A stretch of 64,000 nucleotides of DNA from Nocardioides luteus (GCF_000960475.2 NZ_JZDQ02000001.1:62001-126000); one strand, 5' to 3'. Positions 47,819-56,466 are shown, counted from the stretch's first letter. Made by a program: numbers and translations. Notes: generated by a model from the sequence alone, not told the origin.

Positions 47819-48573
47819 GCCAACCACACGTGAGCCCCGCCTCTGAGACGCCCGCCGACGGCGAGGGCGACCAGCACCACGACCACAACCATCCGACGGT
47901 CGACACCGTCGAGGCGGTCGTACGCCGCCAGATGTCGGCCGGGCTGGGCGGTGTGCGCGGGATGCTCGAGGCCGGTGTGCCCGGCCTCGTCTTCACCATC
48001 GCCTGGCTGGTCGTCAAGGACCTCAAGGTCGCGCTGATCGCCTCGGCGGCGACTGCGGCGGTCTTCTTGGTGGTCCGGCTGGTGCAGCGCTCGAGCCTGC
48101 AGTACGTCGGCAACGCCATCTTCGGCATCCTCATCGGCTTCGCCGTGGTGCGGCTGGCCCAGTCGATGGGCGGCACGGCCGAGGAGCAGGCGCTCGCCTA
48201 CTTCCTGCCCGGCATCCTGATCAGCATCGGCTACACCGTCGTGGTGGGCGGCCTGTGCCTGATCGGGTGGCCGATCTTCGGCTTCTTCATCGGCGTCGCC
48301 AGCGGCGACCCGCTCGAGTGGCACCAGGACAAGCAGATCGTGAAGCTGTGTACGCGGCTGACCTGGCTCTTCCTGGCTCCCGGCGCGATCGGCGCGGCCA
48401 TCCAGGGCCCGATCTGGTTCCTGGCCTGGAGCGGCGCGATCGACCGCGACTGGGCGATCCTCGCCCTCGGCATCCTCCGCACCGGCCTCGGCTGGGCGCT
48501 GCGGATCGCCTGCTACGGCACCATGATCTGGCTCCTCGCGCGCAACCACACCCCGGTGCAGCAGGCGAAGTGA
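47815..48573 (+). CDS. DUF3159 membrane protein
   Basis: 252 residues. After a His-rich tail (GEGDQHHDHNHP), the DUF3159 domain has about five membrane helices, with GVPGLVFTIAWLVVKDLK, SLQYVGNAIFGILIGFAVV and GVASGDPLEWHQDK. The GTG overlaps the OB-fold gene stop (GTGA). Function unknown; family restricted to actinobacteria. It ends a four-gene unit starting at dut. Confidence 0.9.
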   Translation: MSQPHVSPASETPADGEGDQHHDHNHPTVDTVEAVVRRQMSAGLGGVRGMLEAGVPGLVFTIAWLVVKDLKVALIASAATAAVFLVVRLVQRSSLQYVGNAIFGILIGFAVVRLAQSMGGTAEEQALAYFLPGILISIGYTVVVGGLCLIGWPIFGFFIGVASGDPLEWHQDKQIVKLCTRLTWLFLAPGAIGAAIQGPIWFLAWSGAIDRDWAILALGILRTGLGWALRIACYGTMIWLLARNHTPVQQAK

Positions 48574-48616
48574 CCACCGGGCTCTGAGAGCCCCTTCTCG
48601 GGATACGGTGCTGCGG

Positions 48617-49156
48617 GTGGAACTGCGAGTGGTGAGGCCGACGCGCGGAAGCGTGTGGCTCGCCCTGCTCGCCACGGTCGAGATCCTGACCGGCGCGACC
48701 CTGGCCCACCTCGCCGCCGGCGGCACCCTGCCAAGCGCAGGCTGGCTGGCCGCGGCGGCTCTCGCCGTCTTCGGTGCCGGCGTCGTGGTGCTGCAGCGGC
48801 GGGTCGGACTCCTCGGCGGCGCGCTCCTCGCCGGACTGTCCCAGCTGGGTCTCCACGAGGTCTTCACCGCGCTCTCCGCGGCCCCCGGCGCCGGGCACCA
48901 GCACGCGGTCGGCACCTCGCTCGGCACCGGCGACGGCGCCGCGATGCTGCTGGCCCACGCCAGTGCCGCGGTGCTCTGCGTGGTCGTCTGGGTGCTGCAC
49001 CGCAGAGCCCTCGCCGTTGCCGTACGCAGCCTCCCGATGCCCCGGGCCACGCCAGCCGGTCGCCTGCTCGCCGAGACCGGCGAGCTGGTCCCGCGACCGG
49101 CCCTGTGGGCCGATGTCTCTCCGCGAAGGGGACCGCCGAGGCCGGCCGGCCTCTGA
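48617..49156 (+). CDS. hypothetical membrane protein
   Basis: 179 residues with about four hydrophobic segments (VWLALLATVEILTGATLAHL; GWLAAAALAVFGAGVVVL; GGALLAGLSQLGLHEVF; AMLLAHASAAVLCVVVW), a GHQHAVG turn that could bind metal, and a polar C-terminus. GTG 48617 lies seven bases after TACGGT (48604-48609); the GTG at 48608 is inside that box. Placed next to a PepSY membrane protein, it may belong to a metal-related pair, by context only. Confidence 0.7.
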   Translation: MELRVVRPTRGSVWLALLATVEILTGATLAHLAAGGTLPSAGWLAAAALAVFGAGVVVLQRRVGLLGGALLAGLSQLGLHEVFTALSAAPGAGHQHAVGTSLGTGDGAAMLLAHASAAVLCVVVWVLHRRALAVAVRSLPMPRATPAGRLLAETGELVPRPALWADVSPRRGPPRPAGL

Positions 49157-49172
49157 GATCCCTCTGCGAGCA

Positions 49173-49193
49173 CCACCGGGCGGGTCCCGGTGG
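49173..49193 (+). terminator. small hairpin before the PepSY gene
   Basis: CCACCGGG (49173-49180) pairs with CCCGGTGG (49186-49193) around CGGGT, 16 bases after the upstream stop. It could terminate that gene or form part of the PepSY gene leader. Confidence 0.4.
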
Positions 49194-49234
49194 CTGTCTT
49201 GCGTACCCCGAAATCGCGAGAAGAGACACCTCGA

Positions 49235-50674
49235 ATGACCGTTCCCACCCATCTCCGGACCGCACCACCGACCGAGCCAGAGACCACCGACCCGGGCCGC
49301 CGGCCCGGCTGGTGGCCGATGCTCCGACCGCTCGTGCTGCGGCTGCACTTCTACGCGGGCGTGCTGGTCGCCCCGTTCATCCTGGTCGCCACGGTGACCG
49401 GGCTGCTCTACACGATCGCCCCGCAGGTCGAGCAGATCGCCTACCGCGAGCTGACCCACGTCACCCCGGCCGGCGAACCGGTCCCGCTCGCCGAGCAGGT
49501 CGCCGCCGCTCGGGCCGCCCACCCCGACGGCACCGTGATCCGGGTCGACGTCCCGGAGGCGGCCGACCGCAGCACCCGGGTCGTCTTCACCGACGAGACC
49601 GTCCCGGCCGACTACGCCATGTCCGTGTTCGTGAACCCCTACACCGGCCAGGTCCAGGGCCAGGTACGCAGCTACGGGCAGTGGCTCGGCTTCCGGGCCT
49701 GGCTCGACGAGCTCCACCGCAACCTGCACCTGGGTGCCGTCGGGCGTCAATACAGCGAGCTCGCGGCCAGCTGGCTGTGGGTGGTCGCCCTGGGCGGTCT
49801 GATGCTGTGGCTCGGGCGGTGGCGCCGTGACCGGCAGGACCGGCGGATCCGGCGGATGCTGGCGCCCGATCTCAGGGCCACCGGGCGTTCCCGGGTGATG
49901 TCGTGGCACGCCGTCGTCGGGGTGTGGCTCCTGCTGGGTGTGCTGGCGCTGTCCGTCTCCGGGCTGACCTGGTCACGCTTCGCCGGTGCGAACATCGGCG
50001 AGGTGCGTACGGCGCTGTCGTGGACCGAGCCCACGCCGGCCACGTCGCTGCACGGCGGTGGGACGGCCGCCGAGCACGCCCACCACGGCTCGTCGGCCGC
50101 CACGACGGACGATCCGGACGCGGTCTTCTCCGCAGGGGCGGGCATCGACGGCGTACTCGCGACCGCGCGGGACGCCGGTCTGGGAGACCCCCTCTATCTG
50201 GTGCCTCCGGCCGACTCGAGCAGCGCCTGGACCGCGGCCGAGAACAAGCGTGACTGGCCCACCCGCTACGACGCCATCAGCGTCGATCCGGCGAGCGGTG
50301 AGCTGCTGGACCGGGTCGACTTCGCCGACTGGCCGCTGATGGCCAAGCTGACCGACTGGGTGATCGGCGCGCACATGGGGATCCTGTTCGGCGTCGTCAA
50401 CCAGCTGGCGCTGGCGGCGCTCGCGATCGGCCTGATCGCGGCGACGCTGCTCGGCTACCGGATGTGGTGGCTGCGGCGCCCCCGCGGTGCACGCGGCCTG
50501 CGGTTCGGCCGACCTGTGCCGCGGGGTGCCTGGCGGCTTCTGCCGTGGCCGGTGATGGTGGCCGTCGTCGTGGTCACCGTGGTGGTCGGGTGGTTCGTGC
50601 CGATGCTGGGGGTGACGCTCGTCGGGTTCCTCGTGGTCGACGCCGCGATCGGCGCGGTGCGCGGCCGCGGCTGA
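49235..50674 (+). CDS. PepSY-associated membrane protein
   Basis: 479 residues with four membrane helices. LRPLVLRLHFYAGVLVAPFI opens the PepSY-TM module, two PepSY domains face outside (VAAARAAHPDGTVIRVDV; GIDGVLATARDAGLGD), the second preceded by the His-rich EHAHHGSS, and HMGILFGVVNQLALAALAIG holds the conserved His-Met of the third helix. Related proteins act in iron or copper reduction and uptake. ATG 49235 is preferred; a GTG at 49190 lies within the preceding hairpin. It converges on zur with an 11-base gap. Confidence 0.87.
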   Translation: MTVPTHLRTAPPTEPETTDPGRRPGWWPMLRPLVLRLHFYAGVLVAPFILVATVTGLLYTIAPQVEQIAYRELTHVTPAGEPVPLAEQVAAARAAHPDGTVIRVDVPEAADRSTRVVFTDETVPADYAMSVFVNPYTGQVQGQVRSYGQWLGFRAWLDELHRNLHLGAVGRQYSELAASWLWVVALGGLMLWLGRWRRDRQDRRIRRMLAPDLRATGRSRVMSWHAVVGVWLLLGVLALSVSGLTWSRFAGANIGEVRTALSWTEPTPATSLHGGGTAAEHAHHGSSAATTDDPDAVFSAGAGIDGVLATARDAGLGDPLYLVPPADSSSAWTAAENKRDWPTRYDAISVDPASGELLDRVDFADWPLMAKLTDWVIGAHMGILFGVVNQLALAALAIGLIAATLLGYRMWWLRRPRGARGLRFGRPVPRGAWRLLPWPVMVAVVVVTVVVGWFVPMLGVTLVGFLVVDAAIGAVRGRG

Positions 50675-50685
50675 ACCGCTCTGGG

Positions 50686-51105
50686 TCAGGCGGCGCAGGC
50701 GGCGCAGAGACCGAAGATCTCCACGGTGTGGTTGACGTCGGTGAAGCCGTTCTGCGCCGCCACCTTGTCGGCCCACGTCTCCACGGCCGGCCCCTCGATC
50801 TCCACGGCCTTGCCGCAGCTGCGGCAGACCAGGTGGTGGTGATGGGTCGTGGAGGCGTCGCCACACAGCCGGTAGGTGGACTCGCCGTCGGGCTTGTGGA
50901 TCACATCGGCGAGGCCGTCGTCGACGAAGATCTGCAGGTGGCGGTAGACCGTGGAGAGGCCGATCTTCTCGCCGTTGGCTCGCAGCGTGGCGTAGACGTC
51001 CTGAGCGCTGCGGAAGGTGTCCTCGGCGGCGAGAGCCTCCTTCACCGCGGCGCCCTGGTTGGTTGCGCGCCGCTTGACCTGCTGGGTTGCTGCCATGAGC
51101 GACAT
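50686..51105 (-). CDS. zur: zinc uptake regulator Zur (Fur family)
   Basis: 139 residues: winged helix (ATNQGAAVKEALAAEDTFRS, then GLSTVYRHLQIFVDDGLADV) and a C-terminal dimer domain with HHHHLVCRSCG and a final CAACA, the structural and regulatory zinc ligands. As a zinc-loaded repressor it would act at the four boxes seen nearby. It is divergent from rpmB across a box at 51167. Starts at 51105 and 51096 are both possible. Confidence 0.93.
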   Translation of the reverse strand: MSLMAATQQVKRRATNQGAAVKEALAAEDTFRSAQDVYATLRANGEKIGLSTVYRHLQIFVDDGLADVIHKPDGESTYRLCGDASTTHHHHLVCRSCGKAVEIEGPAVETWADKVAAQNGFTDVNHTVEIFGLCAACAA

Positions 51106-51166
51106 GTTAGTCGGTAGCGGTATGGATTCCGTGGCCGGTGCGGCGCGAGAACACGGTGTGTCATAA

Positions 51167-51181
51167 TGGGAACGATTCCGA
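51167..51181. promoter_or_regulatory. Zur box, rpmB-rpsN promoter
   Basis: TGGGAACGATTCCGA matches the core shared by four sites in this island (TGRKAACSATTCYSR in the reading used here). It follows CATAAT (51162-51167), a likely -10, so a bound repressor would block rpmB transcription. Confidence 0.75.
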
Positions 51182-51199
51182 ATAAGACGAAAGGCTGCC

Positions 51200-51436
51200 A
51201 TGTCACGCACGTGTCAGGTCACCGGTGCCCGCCCGGGCTTCGGCAACAACCGCCCCTGGTCCAAGAAGGCGACCCGGCGACGCTGGGAGGTGAACCTGCA
51301 GAGGAAGACCTACTACGTCCCCACCCTGGGCCGGAAGGTCACCCTGCGGCTCAGCACCAACGCGATCAAGCAGATCGACGTACGCGGCATCGACGCCGTC
51401 GTCGCCGAGATGCGCGCCCGGGGGGAGAGGCTCTGA
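51200..51436 (+). CDS. rpmB: ribosomal protein bL28, zinc-free paralogue
   Basis: 78 residues: [20 protein letters not shown], then [20 protein letters not shown]. It has one Cys only, so it lacks the CxxC pairs of the zinc-binding form. Zur-controlled C-minus paralogues replace zinc-bound ribosomal proteins when zinc is scarce. The stop overlaps the rpsN start (TGATG). Confidence 0.95.
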   Translation: MSRTCQVTGARPGFGNNRPWSKKATRRRWEVNLQRKTYYVPTLGRKVTLRLSTNAIKQIDVRGIDAVVAEMRARGERL

Positions 51437-51741
51437 TGGCCAAGAAGTCGAAGATCGCGGCCGAGGCCAAGCGCCGCGAGATCGTGGAGAGGTACGCCGA
51501 GCGCCGGGCCGCGCTCAAGGAGGAGATCCGTGCTGCCGAGCCGGGCTCGGCCGAGCAGGCCGAGGCGGTCCGTGCCCTGTCCCGCCTGCCGCGCGACTCC
51601 TCGCCCGTACGCCTGCGCAACCGTGACCAGGTCGACGGCCGGCCGCGGGGCTATCTGCGCAAGGCCGGGGTGTCCCGGATCAGGTTCCGCGAGCTCGCGC
51701 ACCAGGGACATCTGCCCGGGATCACCAAGTCCAGCTGGTGA
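51436..51741 (+). CDS. rpsN: ribosomal protein uS14, zinc-free paralogue
   Basis: 101 residues, the long C-minus form: [40 protein letters not shown] and [20 protein letters not shown]. No Cys is present, unlike the 61-residue zinc form. Cotranscribed with rpmB under the Zur box at 51167. Confidence 0.96.
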   Translation: MAKKSKIAAEAKRREIVERYAERRAALKEEIRAAEPGSAEQAEAVRALSRLPRDSSPVRLRNRDQVDGRPRGYLRKAGVSRIRFRELAHQGHLPGITKSSW

Positions 51742-51749
51742 GTTCCTAA

Positions 51750-51764
51750 CGAGAACCATTCCGG
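51750..51764. promoter_or_regulatory. Zur box upstream of the permease gene
   Basis: CGAGAACCATTCCGG, a weaker match to the island consensus with the central AACCATTC kept. It lies between rpsN and the permease gene and 52 bases before the permease ATG. Confidence 0.55.
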
Positions 51765-51815
51765 GTCGGCGAGGCGCAACCCGGCCGTCGTCCGGCTGTG
51801 CTAAAAACACCGCCC

Positions 51816-52808
51816 ATGAGCACGAAGACCCCCGAGCGGGACACGACCGCCGACAAGCCCGGGTTCAGGCTGGGGCAGACCGAGGTCGTCGCGGTCGTCC
51901 TGCTGGTCATCCTGCTCTCCCAGCGGTGGCTGCTGCCGCTGCTGGACCACGACCTGTTCAACACCTGGGGCACGATCTTCGTCGCCATCGTGGTGCAGTC
52001 GGCGCCGTTCCTGCTCGGTGGCGTGCTGCTCAGCGCCGTCATCTCGACGTTCCTCTCCGAGAAGGCGCTGAGCAGGATCGTGCCCAAGCGCCCGGCGCTC
52101 GGTGTCCCGGTCGCCGGCCTGGCCGGGATCGGGCTGCCGGGTTGCGAGTGCGCCGCGGTGCCGGTGACCAACTCGCTGATCCGCCGCGGCGTCACTCCCG
52201 CGGTCGCGCTGACGTTCCTGCTGGCCGCGCCGGCGGTCAACCCGGCCGTGCTCGTCTCGACCGCGGTCGCCTTCCCGGGCCAGCCGATGATGGTGCTGGC
52301 CCGGTTCCTGGCCTCGCTGATCACCGCGGTGGGGGTCGGTTGGATCATGCTCGCCCGCGGCAAGCTGCTGCTCGAGCGGCTGACCGACCTGGGGCGTGAC
52401 GAGCACGCCCACGAGAGGTCCTTCCTCGGCAACGTCAGCCACGACTTCCTGCACGCCTCCGGCTTCCTGGTGCTGGGGGCCATGCTGGCCGCGGCGGTCA
52501 ACACCTTCGTACCCCGCTCGGTGGTCAACACCGTCGCGGGCCAGGCCGTGCTGGGGATCGCGACGCTGGCGCTGTTTGCGTTCATCGTGGCGCTCTGCTC
52601 GGAGTCCGACGCGTTCGTGGCGGCCTCGTTCACCGCCTTCTCCGACACCGCGAGGCTGGTCTTCCTCGTGGTCGGCCCGGCGATGGACATCAAGCTCGCC
52701 TCCATGGAGGCCGGCCAGTTCGGCATGGGCTTCGCCCTGCGCTTCGTCCCCTTGGTGATCATCACGGCGGTCGCCTCCGCCGTCGGCGTCGGATGGTGGC
52801 TGCTGTGA
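51816..52808 (+). CDS. permease of the DUF318/YraQ (ArsP_1) family
   Basis: About 330 residues with eight to ten membrane helices. The signature GIGLPGCECAAVPVTNSLIR, with paired Cys, and the second repeat LCSESDAFVAASF are typical of this permease family. Next to zur, a TIGR03943 protein and Zur-box promoters, the likely cargo is zinc or another divalent metal; this is inferred from context. ATG 51816 is chosen over GTG 51798, which lies in the promoter region. The stop overlaps a repeat mini-ORF (GTGA). Confidence 0.88.
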   Translation: MSTKTPERDTTADKPGFRLGQTEVVAVVLLVILLSQRWLLPLLDHDLFNTWGTIFVAIVVQSAPFLLGGVLLSAVISTFLSEKALSRIVPKRPALGVPVAGLAGIGLPGCECAAVPVTNSLIRRGVTPAVALTFLLAAPAVNPAVLVSTAVAFPGQPMMVLARFLASLITAVGVGWIMLARGKLLLERLTDLGRDEHAHERSFLGNVSHDFLHASGFLVLGAMLAAAVNTFVPRSVVNTVAGQAVLGIATLALFAFIVALCSESDAFVAASFTAFSDTARLVFLVVGPAMDIKLASMEAGQFGMGFALRFVPLVIITAVASAVGVGWWLL

Positions 52809-52891
52809 GCGAGCGCCAGCGAGTGAACCAGTCGATCAACGCGCGGCCGCGTCCGTACCATGGCGCTCGCGCAACGGAGGTGGCCGCGTGA
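52805..52891 (+). repeat. MIRU-like mini-ORF repeat, copy 3 (28 codons)
   Basis: GTG-to-TGA frame beginning MSERQRVNQSINARPRP and ending RATEVAA. The GTG overlaps the permease stop (GTGA) and the TGA overlaps the GTG of the next gene (GTGA), so the element bridges two partner genes exactly. It differs most from the other two copies in the middle and has one extra codon. Confidence 0.75.
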
Positions 52892-53589
52892 CTCGTACGA
52901 CCCAGGCTCTGGTGGTCGGCTTCCTCGGTGCCGTCCTGCTGCGGCTCTCGCTCGGCGACGGCTATCTGAGGTACGTCACCAGCTGGATGAAGTGGCCCCT
53001 GGTCGCCACCGGCGTGGTGCTGCTCGGGCTGACCGTGTGGATGCTGCTGCGTCCGGCGCCCGCGGAGGACGGCGACGACCATGACGACCACGGCCACAAG
53101 GTGCCGGCGATGACCTGGCTGGCGATCGTGCCAGGCGTGATCGTCTTCGTGGCCAGCCCGCCGTCCCTGGGCGCCTACCTGGCCGAGCGGCGTGCCGACG
53201 ACCCGGTCGCGGCCGCTCCCGACGCGAAGATCCTGCCGCTGCCCGCCTCGGACGGGCCGGTCGACGTCGAGGTCGCCGAGTTCATGTGGCGTGCCGGCGT
53301 CGAGGACGGCTCGACGATCAAGGACCGCGACGTACGCCTGACCGGCTTCGTCAGCACCGACGACAACGGCAACTGGTACGTCACCCGCATCGCCATCGCC
53401 TGCTGTGCTGCCGACGCGACCGCCTCCCGGGTGCGGGTGGAGGACTACGACGACGCTCCCGAGCGCGACTCCTGGGTCGCGGTCACCGGCCGCTGGGTCG
53501 AGGGCACCGCTCCGGGCGGCAAGTCGGAGACGGCCATCGAGGCGTCCTCCGTCGAGCCGCGCGAGGCGCCGGCCAACACCTATCAGTGA
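52888..53589 (+). CDS. TIGR03943-family putative permease subunit
   Basis: 233 residues: two N-terminal membrane helices (ALVVGFLGAVLLRLSLGDGY; WPLVATGVVLLGLTVWMLL), a His/Asp linker (GDDHDDHGH) suited to metal binding, a further helix, and a soluble C-terminal domain with IKDRDVRLTGFVSTDDNGNW and IACCAADA. This family is paired with DUF318 permeases in Zur regulons. Its start overlaps the repeat mini-ORF stop. Confidence 0.87.
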   Translation: MTRTTQALVVGFLGAVLLRLSLGDGYLRYVTSWMKWPLVATGVVLLGLTVWMLLRPAPAEDGDDHDDHGHKVPAMTWLAIVPGVIVFVASPPSLGAYLAERRADDPVAAAPDAKILPLPASDGPVDVEVAEFMWRAGVEDGSTIKDRDVRLTGFVSTDDNGNWYVTRIAIACCAADATASRVRVEDYDDAPERDSWVAVTGRWVEGTAPGGKSETAIEASSVEPREAPANTYQ

Positions 53590-53595
53590 GCGACG

Positions 53596-54123
53596 ATGGG
53601 TGATCCGAGACGCTCCGGCAACCCTGCCCGGCGGGCCGCGGCGCAGCGGGAGACGACCTGGCTCGACCGCCTCCCGCACCCGCCACGCGCGCTCATCGTC
53701 GGTGCGCTGATCGCGGTCGCGATCGGCGTCGTCGTGCTCACCCGGGACCTCGGTGGTTCCGAGGATCCGGCGGCCGCTCCGCGCGGGGCCGAATCGTCCG
53801 CCGCCGCGGTCCCCGCGGGGCCGGTGGCGTCCCTGGAGGAGTTCTGTGGCGCCGTACAGACCATGGCGAACGCCCACGCGACCCAGATGTCCACCCCGAA
53901 CGACGGGAACGAGACGGCGCTGGGTCTGGCAGCGACAGGGCTGCAGTCGATGGGCGTCCCGGAAGGTACGCCGGCAGCTGCTGTCGAAGGCGTGCGGATG
54001 ATGATCGAGGACGCCCTGCGCACCGGCCGCGGCCAGGACCCGCTCGAGCGCAGCGACGCCCAGAACCTGGCCTACGAGCGGCTCGGCGAGTTCCTCACCG
54101 AGAGCTGCGGCGCGAGGGACTAG
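53596..54123 (+). CDS. hypothetical single-pass membrane protein
   Basis: 175 residues: a basic N-terminus, one membrane helix (ALIVGALIAVAIGVVVLTRD), an Ala/Ser/Pro linker and an extracellular helical region with Cys in EEFCGAVQ and ESCGARD. Composition resembles the small lipoprotein at 1203. It lies six bases after the TIGR03943 gene and its stop touches repeat copy C. Family not recognised. Confidence 0.7.
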   Translation: MGDPRRSGNPARRAAAQRETTWLDRLPHPPRALIVGALIAVAIGVVVLTRDLGGSEDPAAAPRGAESSAAAVPAGPVASLEEFCGAVQTMANAHATQMSTPNDGNETALGLAATGLQSMGVPEGTPAAAVEGVRMMIEDALRTGRGQDPLERSDAQNLAYERLGEFLTESCGARD

Positions 54124-54213
54124 GGATACCCGGTCGACCGGGTATCCCTGGACCTGTCGGGTGTTTCAGTGCCCGTCAAGTCCAAGTTTTCCCGGTCAAC
54201 CGGGTATCCATGG
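54123..54213 (-). repeat. palindrome plus stem-loop repeat, copy C (inverted)
   Basis: Read on the minus strand: a TACCCGGTTGACCGGG half-element, an imperfect 15-bp stem around GGGCACTGAAACACCC, whose loop is identical to copy A, and then a perfect 26-bp palindrome with core CCCGGTCGACCGGG (54123-54148 on the plus strand). It spans the gap between a gene stop (sharing one base with it) and the convergent TrxR-like gene 21 bases on. Minus-strand orientation is opposite to copies A and B. Confidence 0.8.
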
Positions 54214-54234
54214 GACTGCTGTGACGAGCCACCG

Positions 54235-55794
54235 TCACGGCCTCCGCCGGTGGAGCAGCACGACCGAGTCCTCGAGGGTGGCCGGCTCGCCGGACGGGGC
54301 GGTCACGGCCCGGTGGCGGTGCTCGAGGACGACGGTCTCCCAGGCGTCCTCGGGCAGGTCGAGCGCCTCGAGCTCCTCCTTGGCGTCGAGGAAGCGGTGC
54401 ACGTGGGCGGAAGGGTCGGCCCACGGCGGCGCCGCGGCGTGCGAGGTGATGAGCAGGTGGCCACCCGGGTTCACCATCTCGGCCGCGCGGCGCAGGATGT
54501 CGGTGCGGGGCAGCTCGACGGGGGAGTGGAAGAAGCTCGCGGTGACCAGGTCGTAGCCCTCACCGAGGTCGGTCAGCGAGGAGAGGTCGGAGACGATGAA
54601 CCGGGCCTGCTCCTCGGCGAGACCGGCGGCCGCGGCGGCCTCCCGACCACGTGCGACGGCGTTCTCGGAGATGTCGATGCCGGTGGCTCGCCAGCCCTGA
54701 TGCGCCAGCCAGATGACGTCGGCGCCCTCGCCGGAACCCAGGTCGAGGGCCGTCCCGGGCTCGAGGCCGGCGGCGATGTCGCCGAGCACGGCGTTGACCT
54801 TGCCGGACCAGATCCGGTCGCTGCCGGCGTACTTGTCCTGCCAGAAGTCCACCGCAGTCGGCCCGGCCACGGCACGGTCGAAGTCGTCGGTGACCAGGGT
54901 CATGTTCACGACGATGCCGGCCATGGTGCCGGCGCTCATGCTGATCGGGACGTTGGCCATCGGGTTGGAGACATTGCCGACCGCCCAGATCCGGTCGCTG
55001 CTGGTCTTGCCGGTCGCGTCGACGGCGAGGAAGCTGCCGACCGGGGTGTCGGTGCGCTCGAGGCCGAGGTGGGTCAGGAAGTCGTCGTGCGGGCGCAGGG
55101 TGCCGGCGGTGAAGAGGGCGCCGACCTCGGTGGTCGACCCGTCGGCGGTACGCACCGCGGTGACCTGGTCGCCCTCGCCGAGCACCTCGACGACCGGAGC
55201 CGGGACGAGCGTGATCCCGCGTGCCTGCAGCCGCTGCTCGTCGGCCTCCTCGAGCTCGCCGAGCCCGGCGGTGAACACGACGACGTCGTCGCTCCACTGC
55301 CGGATCAGCTGCGCCTGGTGCATCCCGAGCGGTGAGGTGGTCAGGACGCCGAGGCGCCGGTCGCGCACCTCCCAGCCGTGGCAGTAGGGGCAGTGCAGCA
55401 CGGTCGCGCCCCAGCGCTCGGCCAGGCCGGGGATGTCGGGGAGGTCGTCGGTGACGCCCGTCGCGACGATCGCGACGCGGGCGGTGAGCCGCTCGCCGTC
55501 CTCGAGGAGCACGCTCACGCCGTCGTCGGTCTCGTCGAGGCGGGCGACGCGGCCCGGCCGGATCCCCACGTCGTACGCCGCCAGCTCCTCGCGCCCCGTG
55601 CGCAGCAGCTCGGCGGGGTCGATGCCCTCGTGGCCGAGGACGCCGTGCATGTGGGTCGTGAAGCGGTTGCGGGGGAGGCCGGAGTCGATCACCAGCGTCC
55701 GGCGGCGGGAGCGGCCCAGCATGAGGGCCGCGGAGAGTCCGGCGGCACCGCCGCCGATGACGATGACGTCAAGGTGTTCTGGGTGTGTGTTCAT
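54235..55794 (-). CDS. thioredoxin-reductase-like oxidoreductase fused to a SAM methyltransferase
   Basis: 519 residues. Residues 1-310 are an NAD(P)/FAD oxidoreductase with VIVIGGGAAGLSAALMLGRS, a redox CPYCHGWEV and the late FAD motif IWAVGNVSNP. Residues about 320-519 are a class I methyltransferase with DFWQDKYAGSD, ALDLGSGEGADVIWLA and the MVNPGGHLLITSHA strand, similar to TehB-type enzymes. The fusion is known in actinobacteria but its substrate is not established here. ATG 55794 gives the canonical N-terminus. It is divergent from an XRE-cupin regulator that probably controls it. Confidence 0.92.
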   Translation of the reverse strand: MNTHPEHLDVIVIGGGAAGLSAALMLGRSRRRTLVIDSGLPRNRFTTHMHGVLGHEGIDPAELLRTGREELAAYDVGIRPGRVARLDETDDGVSVLLEDGERLTARVAIVATGVTDDLPDIPGLAERWGATVLHCPYCHGWEVRDRRLGVLTTSPLGMHQAQLIRQWSDDVVVFTAGLGELEEADEQRLQARGITLVPAPVVEVLGEGDQVTAVRTADGSTTEVGALFTAGTLRPHDDFLTHLGLERTDTPVGSFLAVDATGKTSSDRIWAVGNVSNPMANVPISMSAGTMAGIVVNMTLVTDDFDRAVAGPTAVDFWQDKYAGSDRIWSGKVNAVLGDIAAGLEPGTALDLGSGEGADVIWLAHQGWRATGIDISENAVARGREAAAAAGLAEEQARFIVSDLSSLTDLGEGYDLVTASFFHSPVELPRTDILRRAAEMVNPGGHLLITSHAAAPPWADPSAHVHRFLDAKEELEALDLPEDAWETVVLEHRHRAVTAPSGEPATLEDSVVLLHRRRP

Positions 55795-55819
55795 GTCATC
55801 CAGTTCAGTGGCACAATGA

Positions 55820-55851
55820 AAGAACGGCAAGGGTTCTTGCTGAATTGGCAA
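55820..55851. promoter_or_regulatory. paired dyads in the divergent promoter
   Basis: AAGAAC-N7-GTTCTT (55820-55838) overlaps TTGC-N7-GCAA (55837-55851), within the 73 bases between the oxidoreductase-methyltransferase and XRE-cupin starts. They are plausible operators for the XRE protein. No promoter boxes are clear. Confidence 0.45.
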
Positions 55852-55867
55852 ATGCGAGGTGGAGCAC

Positions 55868-56425
55868 ATGATCGACGAGCTCAAGCAGGTCGGCCCACGG
55901 ATCAGGGCGATCCGGCACAGCAGGGGATGGACTCTGGAGCAGCTGGCCGCGATGGCCGAGATGTCGCCGAGCACCCTGTCGCGACTCGAGTCGGGCAAGC
56001 GGCAGGCGAGCCTGGAGCTGCTGATCCCGCTGACCCGCCACCTCGGCGTCGGCCTCGACAGCCTGGTGACGCCGTCGGTCCCGGACCCGCGGGTGCGCCG
56101 GCCGGTGATCCGCCGCGACGGCATGGAGATCGCGCCGCTGACTCCCGAAGGGTCGCCGGTGAGCACCTTCAAGATCACCTACGAGCCGGTGACCGAGGTG
56201 CCGGAGCCGCGCGTCCACGACGGCTACGAGTGGCTCTACGTCCTCTCCGGCAAGCTGCGGCTCCTGCTGGGCGATCGTGACCTGGTCCTCACCCGTGGCG
56301 AGGCCGCCGAGTTCGACACCCGGGTGCCGCACGCGATGTTCGCCACCGGGTCGCGCCCGGCGCAGGTGCTGAGCATCTTCAACAGCGACGGCGTACGCAT
56401 GCACACCCACACCGCCGAGGAGTGA
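55868..56425 (+). CDS. XRE-family regulator with cupin sensor domain
   Basis: 185 residues: HTH_3 at the N-terminus (RIRAIRHSRGWTLEQLAAMA and EMSPSTLSRLESGKRQASLE) and a C-terminal cupin_2 beta-barrel (VHDGYEWLYVLSGKLRLLLG, FDTRVPHAMFATG). Such proteins sense small ligands. The ATG has GGAG four bases upstream. Divergent from the oxidoreductase-methyltransferase gene, its likely target. Confidence 0.92.
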   Translation: MIDELKQVGPRIRAIRHSRGWTLEQLAAMAEMSPSTLSRLESGKRQASLELLIPLTRHLGVGLDSLVTPSVPDPRVRRPVIRRDGMEIAPLTPEGSPVSTFKITYEPVTEVPEPRVHDGYEWLYVLSGKLRLLLGDRDLVLTRGEAAEFDTRVPHAMFATGSRPAQVLSIFNSDGVRMHTHTAEE

Positions 56426-56466
56426 GTCCCGCCTCGATGTGAGCCGGCGACCTCCAGGGTGTAAGA

